From positions 1 through 5,358 of the forward strand of contig JAQVSX010000059.1 of NCBI GenBank assembly GCA_028700355.1: 5,358 nucleotides of DNA, in the 5' to 3' direction. A program made the position numbers and the translations under genes. Within the stretch, counting starts at the first letter, position 1, and every line of letters starts with the position of its first letter. The stretch is from Clostridia bacterium. GTDB lineage: Bacteria > Bacillota > Clostridia > Christensenellales > HGM11417. Below the pieces are notes generated by a model. The model was not told the DNA's origin. It was given only the letters and a program-made list of their open reading frames with translations, and made no database searches. Positions 1 to 5,358 of this stretch are shown here, piece after piece.

Positions 1-22
1 TATAAAACATATATTAAGTTTT

Positions 23-47
23 AAGCCTCCGCATTTATGGGGGTTTT
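23..47 (+). terminator. Probable terminator of a plus-strand gene left of the window
   Basis: Bases 23-30 (AAGCCTCC) pair with 39-46 (GGGGGTTT) as an 8 bp stem containing two G-U pairs, around an 8-base loop. The 3' arm runs straight into TTTTAATATT. The G-U pairs work only in the plus-strand RNA; on the minus strand they become A-C mismatches. The hairpin is therefore best read as terminating transcription that enters from the left. This implies a gene convergent with recA just outside the window. No coding sequence for that gene is visible here. Confidence 0.5.
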
Positions 48-90
48 AATATTGTACTAAAACGAAAAATTATCTCAAAACGATTACTTT

Positions 91-118
91 AAAACAGCCC
101 CGCCGTTACGGCGGGGCT
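91..118 (-). terminator. Intrinsic terminator of recA
   Basis: A perfect inverted repeat AGCCCCGCC (96-104) / GGCGGGGCT (110-118), extended by G105-C109, gives a 10 bp, very GC-rich stem with a 3-base loop in an AT-rich surrounding. On the minus strand it starts 8 bases after the recA stop codon and is followed by GTTTTAAAG, a short U-tract. On the plus strand it is followed by TATATATTTT, so it may act in both directions. It marks recA as the last gene of its transcription unit. Confidence 0.85.
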
Positions 119-126
119 TATATATT

Positions 127-1125
127 TTATAACTTGGTTTTTTCCCTTATCTTTGTTTCGATTTCGTTGCAAATTTCGGCGTTTAGCTTTAAGTAGTTTT
201 TAACGTTTTCTTTGCCCTGCCCGATTTTTTCACCGTTATAAGAAAACCACGAGCCGCTTTTTTCAACAATTTCGTATTCTGTCGCAAGGTCGAGTACGCA
301 ACCTTCTCTCGATATGCCCTCTCCGTACATTATGTCAAATTCGGCAGTCTTAAACGGAGGCGCAAGCTTGTTTTTAACTACCTTAACCCTTGTCTTATTG
401 CCTATAATGTCTACGCCGTTTTTAAGCTGCTCCAACCTTCTAACATCAAGCCTAATGCTTGAATAAAATTTAAGCGCTTTGCCGCCCGTTGTGGTTTCGG
501 GACTGCCAAACATAACGCCGACTTTATCCCTTAGCTGATTAATAAATATTACGCAGGTTTTAGATTTACTCATAATGGCGGTAAGCTTGCGCAGCGCCTG
601 AGACATAAGCCTTGCCTGCAAACCCATATGGGAATCCCCCATATCGCCCTCTATTTCCGCTCTCGGAGTCAGTGCGGCAACAGAGTCAATAACTATAAGG
701 TCAACCGCCCCGCTGCGCACAAGAGCCTCAGTAATATCAAGCGCCTGTTCGCCGTTGTCAGGCTGAGATATGTAAAGGTTGTCAAGCTTAACACCTACCT
801 TTGCGGCATATTGCGGGTCAAGCGCATGTTCTGCATCGATAAAAGCGGCGGTACCGCCCGTTTTTTGCATTTCTGCCACAATGTGCAGCGCAATAGTGGT
901 TTTACCCGAAGACTCAGGGCCGTATATTTCCACTACTCTGCCACGGGGTATGCCGCCTATGCCAAGCGCTATGTCAAGTGTAAGGCAGCCAGTGGGCGTA
1001 ACATCAATATTGCTCGTCGCTGAATCGCCCAGTTTCATAATAGAGCCTTTGCCAAACTGCTTTTCAATCTGTAATATTGTTTGGCTCAGCGCCTTTTGTT
1101 TATCTTCATAAATTTTGTTATCCAT
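127..1125 (-). CDS. recA: Recombinase RecA
   Basis: RecA is the ATP-dependent strand-exchange protein of homologous recombination. It coats single-stranded DNA and also stimulates LexA self-cleavage. The 332-residue product is complete and collinear with the family. The N-terminal polymerisation helix covers about residues 5-32. Walker [10 protein letters not shown] is at 69-77, the DAEHALD segment with the expected catalytic Glu is at 97-103, and Walker B VDLIVIDS is at 141-148. DNA-binding loop L1 lies at about 157-169 and L2 at about 196-215 ([14 protein letters not shown]). A C-terminal domain covers about 270-330. The ATG is supported by GGAGG five bases upstream and by the standard N-terminus. 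The protein ends in basic EKTKL and lacks the acidic tail of E. coli RecA (353 aa). The gene lies 13 bases after cinA and is followed by a strong terminator. I see no SOS box immediately upstream. Identification is essentially certain. Confidence 0.99.
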   Translation of the reverse strand: MDNKIYEDKQKALSQTILQIEKQFGKGSIMKLGDSATSNIDVTPTGCLTLDIALGIGGIPRGRVVEIYGPESSGKTTIALHIVAEMQKTGGTAAFIDAEHALDPQYAAKVGVKLDNLYISQPDNGEQALDITEALVRSGAVDLIVIDSVAALTPRAEIEGDMGDSHMGLQARLMSQALRKLTAIMSKSKTCVIFINQLRDKVGVMFGSPETTTGGKALKFYSSIRLDVRRLEQLKNGVDIIGNKTRVKVVKNKLAPPFKTAEFDIMYGEGISREGCVLDLATEYEIVEKSGSWFSYNGEKIGQGKENVKNYLKLNAEICNEIETKIREKTKL

Positions 1126-1130
1126 AAAAT

Positions 1131-1135
1131 CCTCC
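1131..1135 (-). promoter_or_regulatory. Ribosome binding site of recA
   Basis: The minus strand reads GCGGAGGATTTTATGG, a perfect GGAGG five bases before the recA ATG. It occupies most of the 13-base gap after the cinA stop. recA therefore has its own strong initiation site, unlike cinA, which fits a need for more RecA than CinA from a shared transcript. Confidence 0.85.
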
Positions 1136-1138
1136 GCT

Positions 1139-2119
1139 TTAAGTTATTGTAATTTCCTGATAATCTATACTGTTATCTTTAAGTACCTTTATTGCGTAAA
1201 AAATAGCCGCCTGTGCCGTTGTACGCTTAACCTGCGCCCTATTTCCCGTAAAAATATGTTTAAAAATATGCACCTTTTGCGGCGTGCCTATCGCTATATA
1301 TGTCAGCCCCAAAGGCTTGGAAAGCGTCGCTCCGTCAGGTCCTGCAATTCCCGTTGTAGCTATAGAAATATCACAATCGCCGACGGCAAGCAGACCTGCT
1401 GCCATTTCGTAAGCCGTCTGATAGCTTACAGCGCCGTAATTTTTAATAGTCTGCCCTTCTACATTTACTCTGTTAACCTTAGATTTATTACTGTAACAGA
1501 CAATTCCCTCGTAAAAATTTTCGCTTGCGCCGGCATTATCTACAATATAAGAGCATACAAGCCCGCCTGTAAGCGATTCGGCGACTGAAAGCATTTTGCC
1601 CCGAACGCTGAGCAGCTGCAAAAGCCTTTTGCTCAAATCGACATCTTCGTCTGCGTAAATATTTTTGTTATAAAGAGAAAATACTTCTGTTACAGCGCTG
1701 CTGAATTGCTCTTTGCAAAGTATTTTTATTGTCGTTATAAGCCCTCTGCTGTAATGAAATATTTTTACGCCGCTAAAATTATTTTCTATGGCATCAATAT
1801 TGTAATCAATATCTGCTTTGCCGAACAGCTTTGCAGTTACAACCGTTCCCCCTTCAAAAAACAGTGGGCATATACTCTCAAATAAACTATGCGAAACCTC
1901 GCATAAATCGCTACCAAGGGGTATATTTGCAAACTGATTTTTCAGCTTAGACTCGCCAAAGGTTATAACTGCAGTATCTGTTAAGTTATCAAAGCCGAGC
2001 GGCATTATTTCAGCTGCTATACCCTTTCTTTTAAAGCTTTCTGCTATTATAAACAAATAATCTATCAAGCCCTCACAGCAAGCCGCCTCTGCGGTTGATA
2101 CCGCAAATAAAATCTTCAT
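1139..2119 (-). CDS. cinA: CinA-family NMN deamidase with a shortened N-terminal domain
   Basis: The C-terminal half (about 160-315) is a clear CinA/PncC domain. This family hydrolyses nicotinamide mononucleotide to nicotinate mononucleotide and ammonia in pyridine-nucleotide salvage. Visible motifs are AESLTGG (180-186, where AESCTGG is usual), CYSNKSK (208-214), [11 protein letters not shown] (255-265) followed by KPLG, and [14 protein letters not shown] (292-305). Residues about 92-160 match the KH-like middle domain of full CinA ([10 protein letters not shown], then IYADEDVDL). The first 90 residues resemble a contracted MoCF domain and lack the usual GTELL and TGGLGPTxDD motifs. At 326 residues the protein is roughly 90 shorter than typical full-length CinA. 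The ATG overlaps the pgsA stop (ATGA) and has no clear ribosome binding site, so translation is probably coupled to pgsA. The deamidase assignment is strong; any N-terminal pyrophosphatase activity is doubtful. Confidence 0.93.
   Translation of the reverse strand: MKILFAVSTAEAACCEGLIDYLFIIAESFKRKGIAAEIMPLGFDNLTDTAVITFGESKLKNQFANIPLGSDLCEVSHSLFESICPLFFEGGTVVTAKLFGKADIDYNIDAIENNFSGVKIFHYSRGLITTIKILCKEQFSSAVTEVFSLYNKNIYADEDVDLSKRLLQLLSVRGKMLSVAESLTGGLVCSYIVDNAGASENFYEGIVCYSNKSKVNRVNVEGQTIKNYGAVSYQTAYEMAAGLLAVGDCDISIATTGIAGPDGATLSKPLGLTYIAIGTPQKVHIFKHIFTGNRAQVKRTTAQAAIFYAIKVLKDNSIDYQEITIT
2116..2119 (-). promoter_or_regulatory. ATGA start/stop overlap coupling cinA to pgsA
   Basis: On the minus strand, bases 2119-2116 read ATGA. 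The cinA ATG (2119-2117) shares bases with the pgsA TGA (2118-2116). The preceding minus-strand sequence GTATTGCGGCA has no Shine-Dalgarno motif. Re-initiation by ribosomes finishing pgsA is therefore the likeliest way cinA is translated. Confidence 0.75.
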
Positions 2120-2706
2120 TGCCGCAATACCGATTTATTTTTTATTATGTAAGAAATGCCCGAATATACGGTAAGTATAACGGCAACAGAAAAAACAACA
2201 TAAGCGGTAACAGTAAATATATCGAGCAATACACCTACATCACTTAGCAATTTTTTTAATGTTTTTAACACCAAAAACATTACCATAGCAATATCTTGAA
2301 AGACAGCTTTAATTTTGCCGCTTAAATCAGCGGATATAACTATATTATTAGCTGCGGCTATCTGGCGAAAACCGCCTATAATCAGCTCTCTTGATACAAT
2401 TAATACAGAAAATATTGCGCCGACAGGCATAATAACAAGTCCGCCTTCCACAATCAAAAAAAGAGCACATACAACAATTATTTTATCTGCTATTGGGTCA
2501 AGAAATTTTCCCATAGTAGTAACTATATTGTTTTTTCGTGCAATATAGCCGTCTGCAAAATCTGTGAGCGCCGCAATTAGAAATATAACCGCAGCGAGTA
2601 AGCCGCCATAGTAAAAATCTACAAACAACTCATCGGTATAAAATGCAAAAATCATAAAAGGTACAATCAATATTCTTGTCAATGAAATTTTATTAGGCAG
2701 ATTCAT
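2116..2706 (-). CDS. pgsA: CDP-diacylglycerol--glycerol-3-phosphate 3-phosphatidyltransferase
   Basis: PgsA is a membrane enzyme that joins CDP-diacylglycerol and sn-glycerol 3-phosphate to give phosphatidylglycerophosphate and CMP. This is the committed step to phosphatidylglycerol and cardiolipin. The 196-residue length is normal for the family. The CDP-alcohol phosphatidyltransferase signature D-x2-D-G-x2-A-R-x8-G-x3-D-x3-D is complete: D49, D52, G53, A56, R57, G66, D70, D74. The opening MNLPNKISLTRILIVP is the typical PgsA N-terminus and fixes the start. Several hydrophobic helices are visible at about 12-24, 33-48, 76-88, 91-107, 133-147 and 160-187. The start has GGAGGG just upstream and a candidate promoter in the preceding gap. 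The TGA stop overlaps the cinA start. PgsA is favoured over other CDP-alcohol transferases by its N-terminus, its size and its position next to cinA-recA. Confidence 0.96.
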   Translation of the reverse strand: MNLPNKISLTRILIVPFMIFAFYTDELFVDFYYGGLLAAVIFLIAALTDFADGYIARKNNIVTTMGKFLDPIADKIIVVCALFLIVEGGLVIMPVGAIFSVLIVSRELIIGGFRQIAAANNIVISADLSGKIKAVFQDIAMVMFLVLKTLKKLLSDVGVLLDIFTVTAYVVFSVAVILTVYSGISYIIKNKSVLRQ

Positions 2707-2709
2707 TAT

Positions 2710-2715
2710 CCCTCC
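2710..2715 (-). promoter_or_regulatory. Ribosome binding site of pgsA
   Basis: The minus strand reads CGGAGGGATAATG. GGAGG(G) lies three to four bases before the ATG, a strong core with slightly short spacing. It supports the chosen pgsA start, as does the conserved N-terminal protein sequence. Confidence 0.8.
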
Positions 2716-2731
2716 GTTATAGCCGTAAATT

Positions 2732-2759
2732 ATTATATTATTAAAGATATTTAGGTAAA
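2732..2759 (-). promoter_or_regulatory. Candidate sigma-A promoter for pgsA-cinA-recA
   Basis: In the 62-base gap after ftsK the minus strand carries TTTACC (2759-2754, four of six matches to TTGACA). Sixteen bases later comes a perfect TATAAT (2737-2732). Transcription would start near 2725, giving a leader of about 20 bases that contains the pgsA ribosome binding site. The gap is AT-rich, so chance matches are possible. A 5 bp inverted repeat, TAGGT-AAA-ACCTA (2752-2764), overlaps the -35 element. It is too weak and lacks a U-tract, so it is not a convincing ftsK terminator. Confidence 0.4.
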
Positions 2760-2768
2760 ACCTATTTG

Positions 2769-5358
2769 TTATAATTCAGAACCAAATTTTCTTTCAAATT
2801 CTTCCCTTGTAATAAGCACCTGACGGGGCTTGCTACCCTCGAATGGCGATATAAACTTTCTTTGTTCCATTTCGTCAATTATTTTGCCCGCCCTTGAATA
2901 CCCTACGGCAAAGCGCCTTTGCACCATAGAAATTGATATCTGACCGGAATCAATAGCAAGCTTTAACGCCTCGTAAAAATATTTATCGATTTCTTCACCG
3001 TTTTCGCCTTCCTCTTCAAGTGTTTCGTCTATGGGGTTGTATATAGTCTGTTCTATTTCGTCATCGAAATACGCCTCGTTATTTTCCTTAACAAATTTTA
3101 CAATAGATTCTACTTCAGACATAGAAATAAACGGGCCTTGCAGGCGTATCGGTTTAGGCATATTGTTTGATAAAAAAATCATATCGCCCTCTCCCAGCAG
3201 TTTTTCTGCGCCTGAGCAGTCAAGCACAGTACGGGAATCTGCCTGAGTCATAAGCTTAAATGTTACTCTGCTCGATAAATTTGCCTTAATTACACCGGTG
3301 ATAATGTCAACGGACGGCCTTTGCGTCGCAAGTATTAAATGTATGCCAGCCGCACGTGATAGCTGAGAAATCTTTTTGATTTTGTCTTCAAGCTCCCTTT
3401 TGTTTATCATCATAAGTTCGGCAAGCTCGTCCACAACAACAAATATTCTCGGCAACTTCTGCCCGTCCGACTGCTTCATTTTTTCGTTATAAGATATTAT
3501 ATCCTTAGATACCGTTTGGTTAAACAGCTCAAAACGTCTGTCCATTTCGCCTATTACCCAGTTAAAAGCCGATATGGCTTTATCGGCATCTATAATTACA
3601 TCTTTAAGCATCAAATGCGGCAATCCGTTATAAATATTAAACTCAACACGCTTGGGGTCAATAAGTATAAGGCGCACATCGTCGGGGCTTGCCTTATAAA
3701 GTAAGCTGATTATCAAAGTGTTAAGGCATACGCTCTTTCCCGAACCTGTAGAGCCGGCTACAAGCAAATGTGGCATTTTGGTAAAATCAAGAATAACATT
3801 TTTACCTGTTATTTCCTTACCCAGCGCAAATGTAAAGAAAGATTTTTTGCTCATAAATTCAGGCGAATCTATAACATCTTTAAGCCCTACCTTTTGCCTT
3901 TTTTTGTTGGGCAATTCTATGCCTAAAAGGCTTTTACCCGGTATGGGCGCTTCTATTCTGATATCGCCGTTTGAAGCGAGGCACATTGCTATATCGTTTG
4001 CCCTGCTTGTAAGTCTGCTTACCGGTATGCCTGCGGGCATTTGAAGCTCGTACCTTGTTACCGTGGGACCGGGCGTTACCGAAACAACCTTCGCAGGTAC
4101 TTTAAAGTCGCTTAAAGTGTTTTCAAGCACTCTTACTTTTTCTTCATAATTTTCTGCGCTTTCGTTAGGGTCATAAATTATATCGTTCATAAGAGTAACG
4201 GGCGGTGCTATATACGGGCTTTTTATTACGGGTTTTTTCTGCTCGTCCATTCCTATTTTTGTCTGATATTTTAAAAGGCTTTCCTTCCGCTTTTGCTTTT
4301 CCGCCGCATCGTATTTGTTAATGTTTATAACGCTTTCCTGCGGCGTTATATTTTGACTGTCATAATCTGCCTTATATTTATCTTCAGATTCGGTTAATTT
4401 TTCATCTGTAATTTTTTCAGGTTCATTATATTTTTCGGTAAAATCCTTACCGTCCTTATTTTCATAGGTACTGTAAAAAGAAGGTTTATCGTTTGCGGCA
4501 CGGTTGTATTTGTCCATAAGGTTTGTTAAATTATCGAGATAACTCTTTTGTGTGCTTTGACCGCTTTGACTGACAGGCGGTTTATAACCGCTTTGCTTTT
4601 GACTTGGCAAATCGTCGTTTGCGTATTTCTGATAGGGATTTATTTTTTCCTTGCCTATCATACTGTCTGTATGGTTTACACGGGGCGGTTTTTCCGTCAA
4701 AGGCTTACCTTTTTTACGGTCTGTATAGCCGTAATCTTCATAAGGGCGCAGTATATCGTCTATGGGCGTTAAAATATATTTTTTCTTACTTTCCAAATCG
4801 TCCCCGAAAGATTTGCTGTATGAAGCGCCGCCCAATTTGTTATTTTCGCTTACGGTTATATCTTGAGAATAATCTGTTTCAGGTTTATTTGAATAAAGTA
4901 TGTCATAGCTTTTGCTTTTAATTTTGTTCTTTTTTATTTTGGGATTGACATAATCGTCAATATAACCTACAAAAAGCTTTTTAGAAACATTAACGACCTT
5001 GTCTTTTTTGCTTTTTTGCTCCTGCCTCTCATCAACATCGTACTCTTCTTTATATTGCGGACTGTCTGCATATACATTTTGTTTTATTTCGGGCTGACTT
5101 TGCATAGCAGCGCTTTGAACGGGTGTATTAACATACTGCGCATTATTAAAGTAATCGGAGGGATATTCCTTAACCTTGCCGTACATAGCGCCGCCACGGA
5201 TTTTTTTACCGAAAAGTATTAATACCGCTATGGCAAATACAAGTGAAAAAATGATATAGCTGCCTATAACATCAAATAAATATATAAACGGAAATACGAT
5301 TATTCCGAATAACAAACCGCCTCCGGTCGCATTAGATACTCCTCCGCCCCCTGCATTA
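2769..5358 (-). CDS. ftsK: DNA translocase FtsK/SpoIIIE, 5' end beyond the window
   Basis: This is a septum-anchored hexameric ATPase that pumps chromosomal DNA during division or sporulation. The frame is open to the right edge, so at least 862 residues are present and the start and upstream membrane helices are missing. Residues are numbered from the Leu codon TTG at 5315-5313. A Gly-rich loop precedes it, and the last membrane helix is about 17-36 (VIGSYIIFSLVFAIAVLILF). A hydrophilic linker covers about 40-372. The alpha domain is about 373-480, and the RecA-like beta domain about 480-745. The beta domain has Walker A GSTGSGKS (521-528), Walker B FVVVDE (625-630) and LATQRPSVD (662-670). 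An acidic stretch (745-778) leads to the winged-helix gamma domain (about 775-836; MVQRRFAVGYSRAGKIID, then EGSKPRQVLI), which reads polarity sequences on DNA. pgsA follows 62 bases downstream. FtsK and SpoIIIE cannot be told apart from this fragment. Confidence 0.97.
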   Translation of the reverse strand, partial: NAGGGGVSNATGGGLLFGIIVFPFIYLFDVIGSYIIFSLVFAIAVLILFGKKIRGGAMYGKVKEYPSDYFNNAQYVNTPVQSAAMQSQPEIKQNVYADSPQYKEEYDVDERQEQKSKKDKVVNVSKKLFVGYIDDYVNPKIKKNKIKSKSYDILYSNKPETDYSQDITVSENNKLGGASYSKSFGDDLESKKKYILTPIDDILRPYEDYGYTDRKKGKPLTEKPPRVNHTDSMIGKEKINPYQKYANDDLPSQKQSGYKPPVSQSGQSTQKSYLDNLTNLMDKYNRAANDKPSFYSTYENKDGKDFTEKYNEPEKITDEKLTESEDKYKADYDSQNITPQESVININKYDAAEKQKRKESLLKYQTKIGMDEQKKPVIKSPYIAPPVTLMNDIIYDPNESAENYEEKVRVLENTLSDFKVPAKVVSVTPGPTVTRYELQMPAGIPVSRLTSRANDIAMCLASNGDIRIEAPIPGKSLLGIELPNKKRQKVGLKDVIDSPEFMSKKSFFTFALGKEITGKNVILDFTKMPHLLVAGSTGSGKSVCLNTLIISLLYKASPDDVRLILIDPKRVEFNIYNGLPHLMLKDVIIDADKAISAFNWVIGEMDRRFELFNQTVSKDIISYNEKMKQSDGQKLPRIFVVVDELAELMMINKRELEDKIKKISQLSRAAGIHLILATQRPSVDIITGVIKANLSSRVTFKLMTQADSRTVLDCSGAEKLLGEGDMIFLSNNMPKPIRLQGPFISMSEVESIVKFVKENNEAYFDDEIEQTIYNPIDETLEEEGENGEEIDKYFYEALKLAIDSGQISISMVQRRFAVGYSRAGKIIDEMEQRKFISPFEGSKPRQVLITREEFERKFGSEL

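Noticed and set aside
628..1111. Overlapping plus-strand open frames of 131 and 110 codons opposite recA.
   Set aside because: They lie wholly inside recA on the other strand, have no ribosome binding site, and their translations look like no protein family. They are antisense shadows.
1115..1588. Plus-strand open frame of 157 codons opposite the 3' part of cinA.
   Set aside because: It is antisense to the well-conserved deamidase domain, and its Cys/Arg/Tyr-rich translation is typical of a shadow frame.
2752..2764. TAGGT-AAA-ACCTA hairpin just after the ftsK stop, considered as an ftsK terminator.
   Set aside because: The stem is only 5 bp, AT-rich, and has no U-tract on the minus strand.
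4548..5222. Several hydrophobic plus-strand open frames opposite the FtsK linker that look like small membrane proteins.
   Set aside because: The Lys-rich linker codons read as Phe/Leu on the opposite strand, which creates false membrane-like sequences. No ribosome binding sites or family features support them.
5300..5345. GGAGGAG six bases before an ATG (5332-5330) on the minus strand near the right edge, resembling a gene start.
   Set aside because: The ATG is out of frame with ftsK and meets a stop after about 10 codons. The GGA repeats are Gly codons of the ftsK Gly-rich loop.
1..5358. Search for CRISPR repeats, insertion-sequence ends, tRNA or rRNA genes, riboswitches and defence genes.
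   Set aside because: Nothing was seen. The window is almost fully coding core genome, with intergenic gaps of 13 and 62 bases and a 126-base left flank.

Overview
This window is a compact stretch of bacterial core genome. All four genes lie on the minus strand. Reading right to left (the direction of transcription) they are: a DNA translocase of the FtsK/SpoIIIE family, whose 5' end is cut by the right edge; pgsA (phosphatidylglycerophosphate synthase); cinA (NMN deamidase/CinA family); and recA. The set and order ftsK/spoIIIE - pgsA - cinA - recA, strong GGAGG ribosome binding sites and fairly AT-rich DNA all point to a Gram-positive bacterium of the Bacillota, most likely a member of the Clostridia. 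I cannot name a genus from the sequence.

Layout. Positions 1-126 hold no gene but contain two hairpins. One (96-118) is the terminator of recA. The other (23-47) is oriented as the terminator of a plus-strand gene that would end just left of the window. recA (127-1125) sits 13 bases after cinA (1139-2119), and cinA overlaps the end of pgsA (2116-2706) by four bases. A 62-base gap then separates pgsA from ftsK (2769 to beyond 5358). That gap carries a plausible sigma-A-type promoter and a strong ribosome binding site for pgsA.

How the genes relate. FtsK pumps chromosomal DNA through the closing septum. PgsA makes the first committed intermediate of anionic phospholipids. CinA salvages pyridine nucleotides by deamidating NMN. 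RecA carries out recombination and SOS signalling. They are linked mainly by conserved gene order and probable co-transcription, not by one pathway.

I found no mobile element, CRISPR array, RNA gene or obvious new system. The points most worth a second look are: a CinA whose N-terminal MoCF domain has shrunk to about half size and lost its signature motifs, while the KH-like and deamidase domains remain; an unusually long, Lys/Tyr/Asp-rich FtsK linker with a recurring Lys-Tyr motif; a RecA with no acidic tail; and the lack of a recognisable LexA box near recA.
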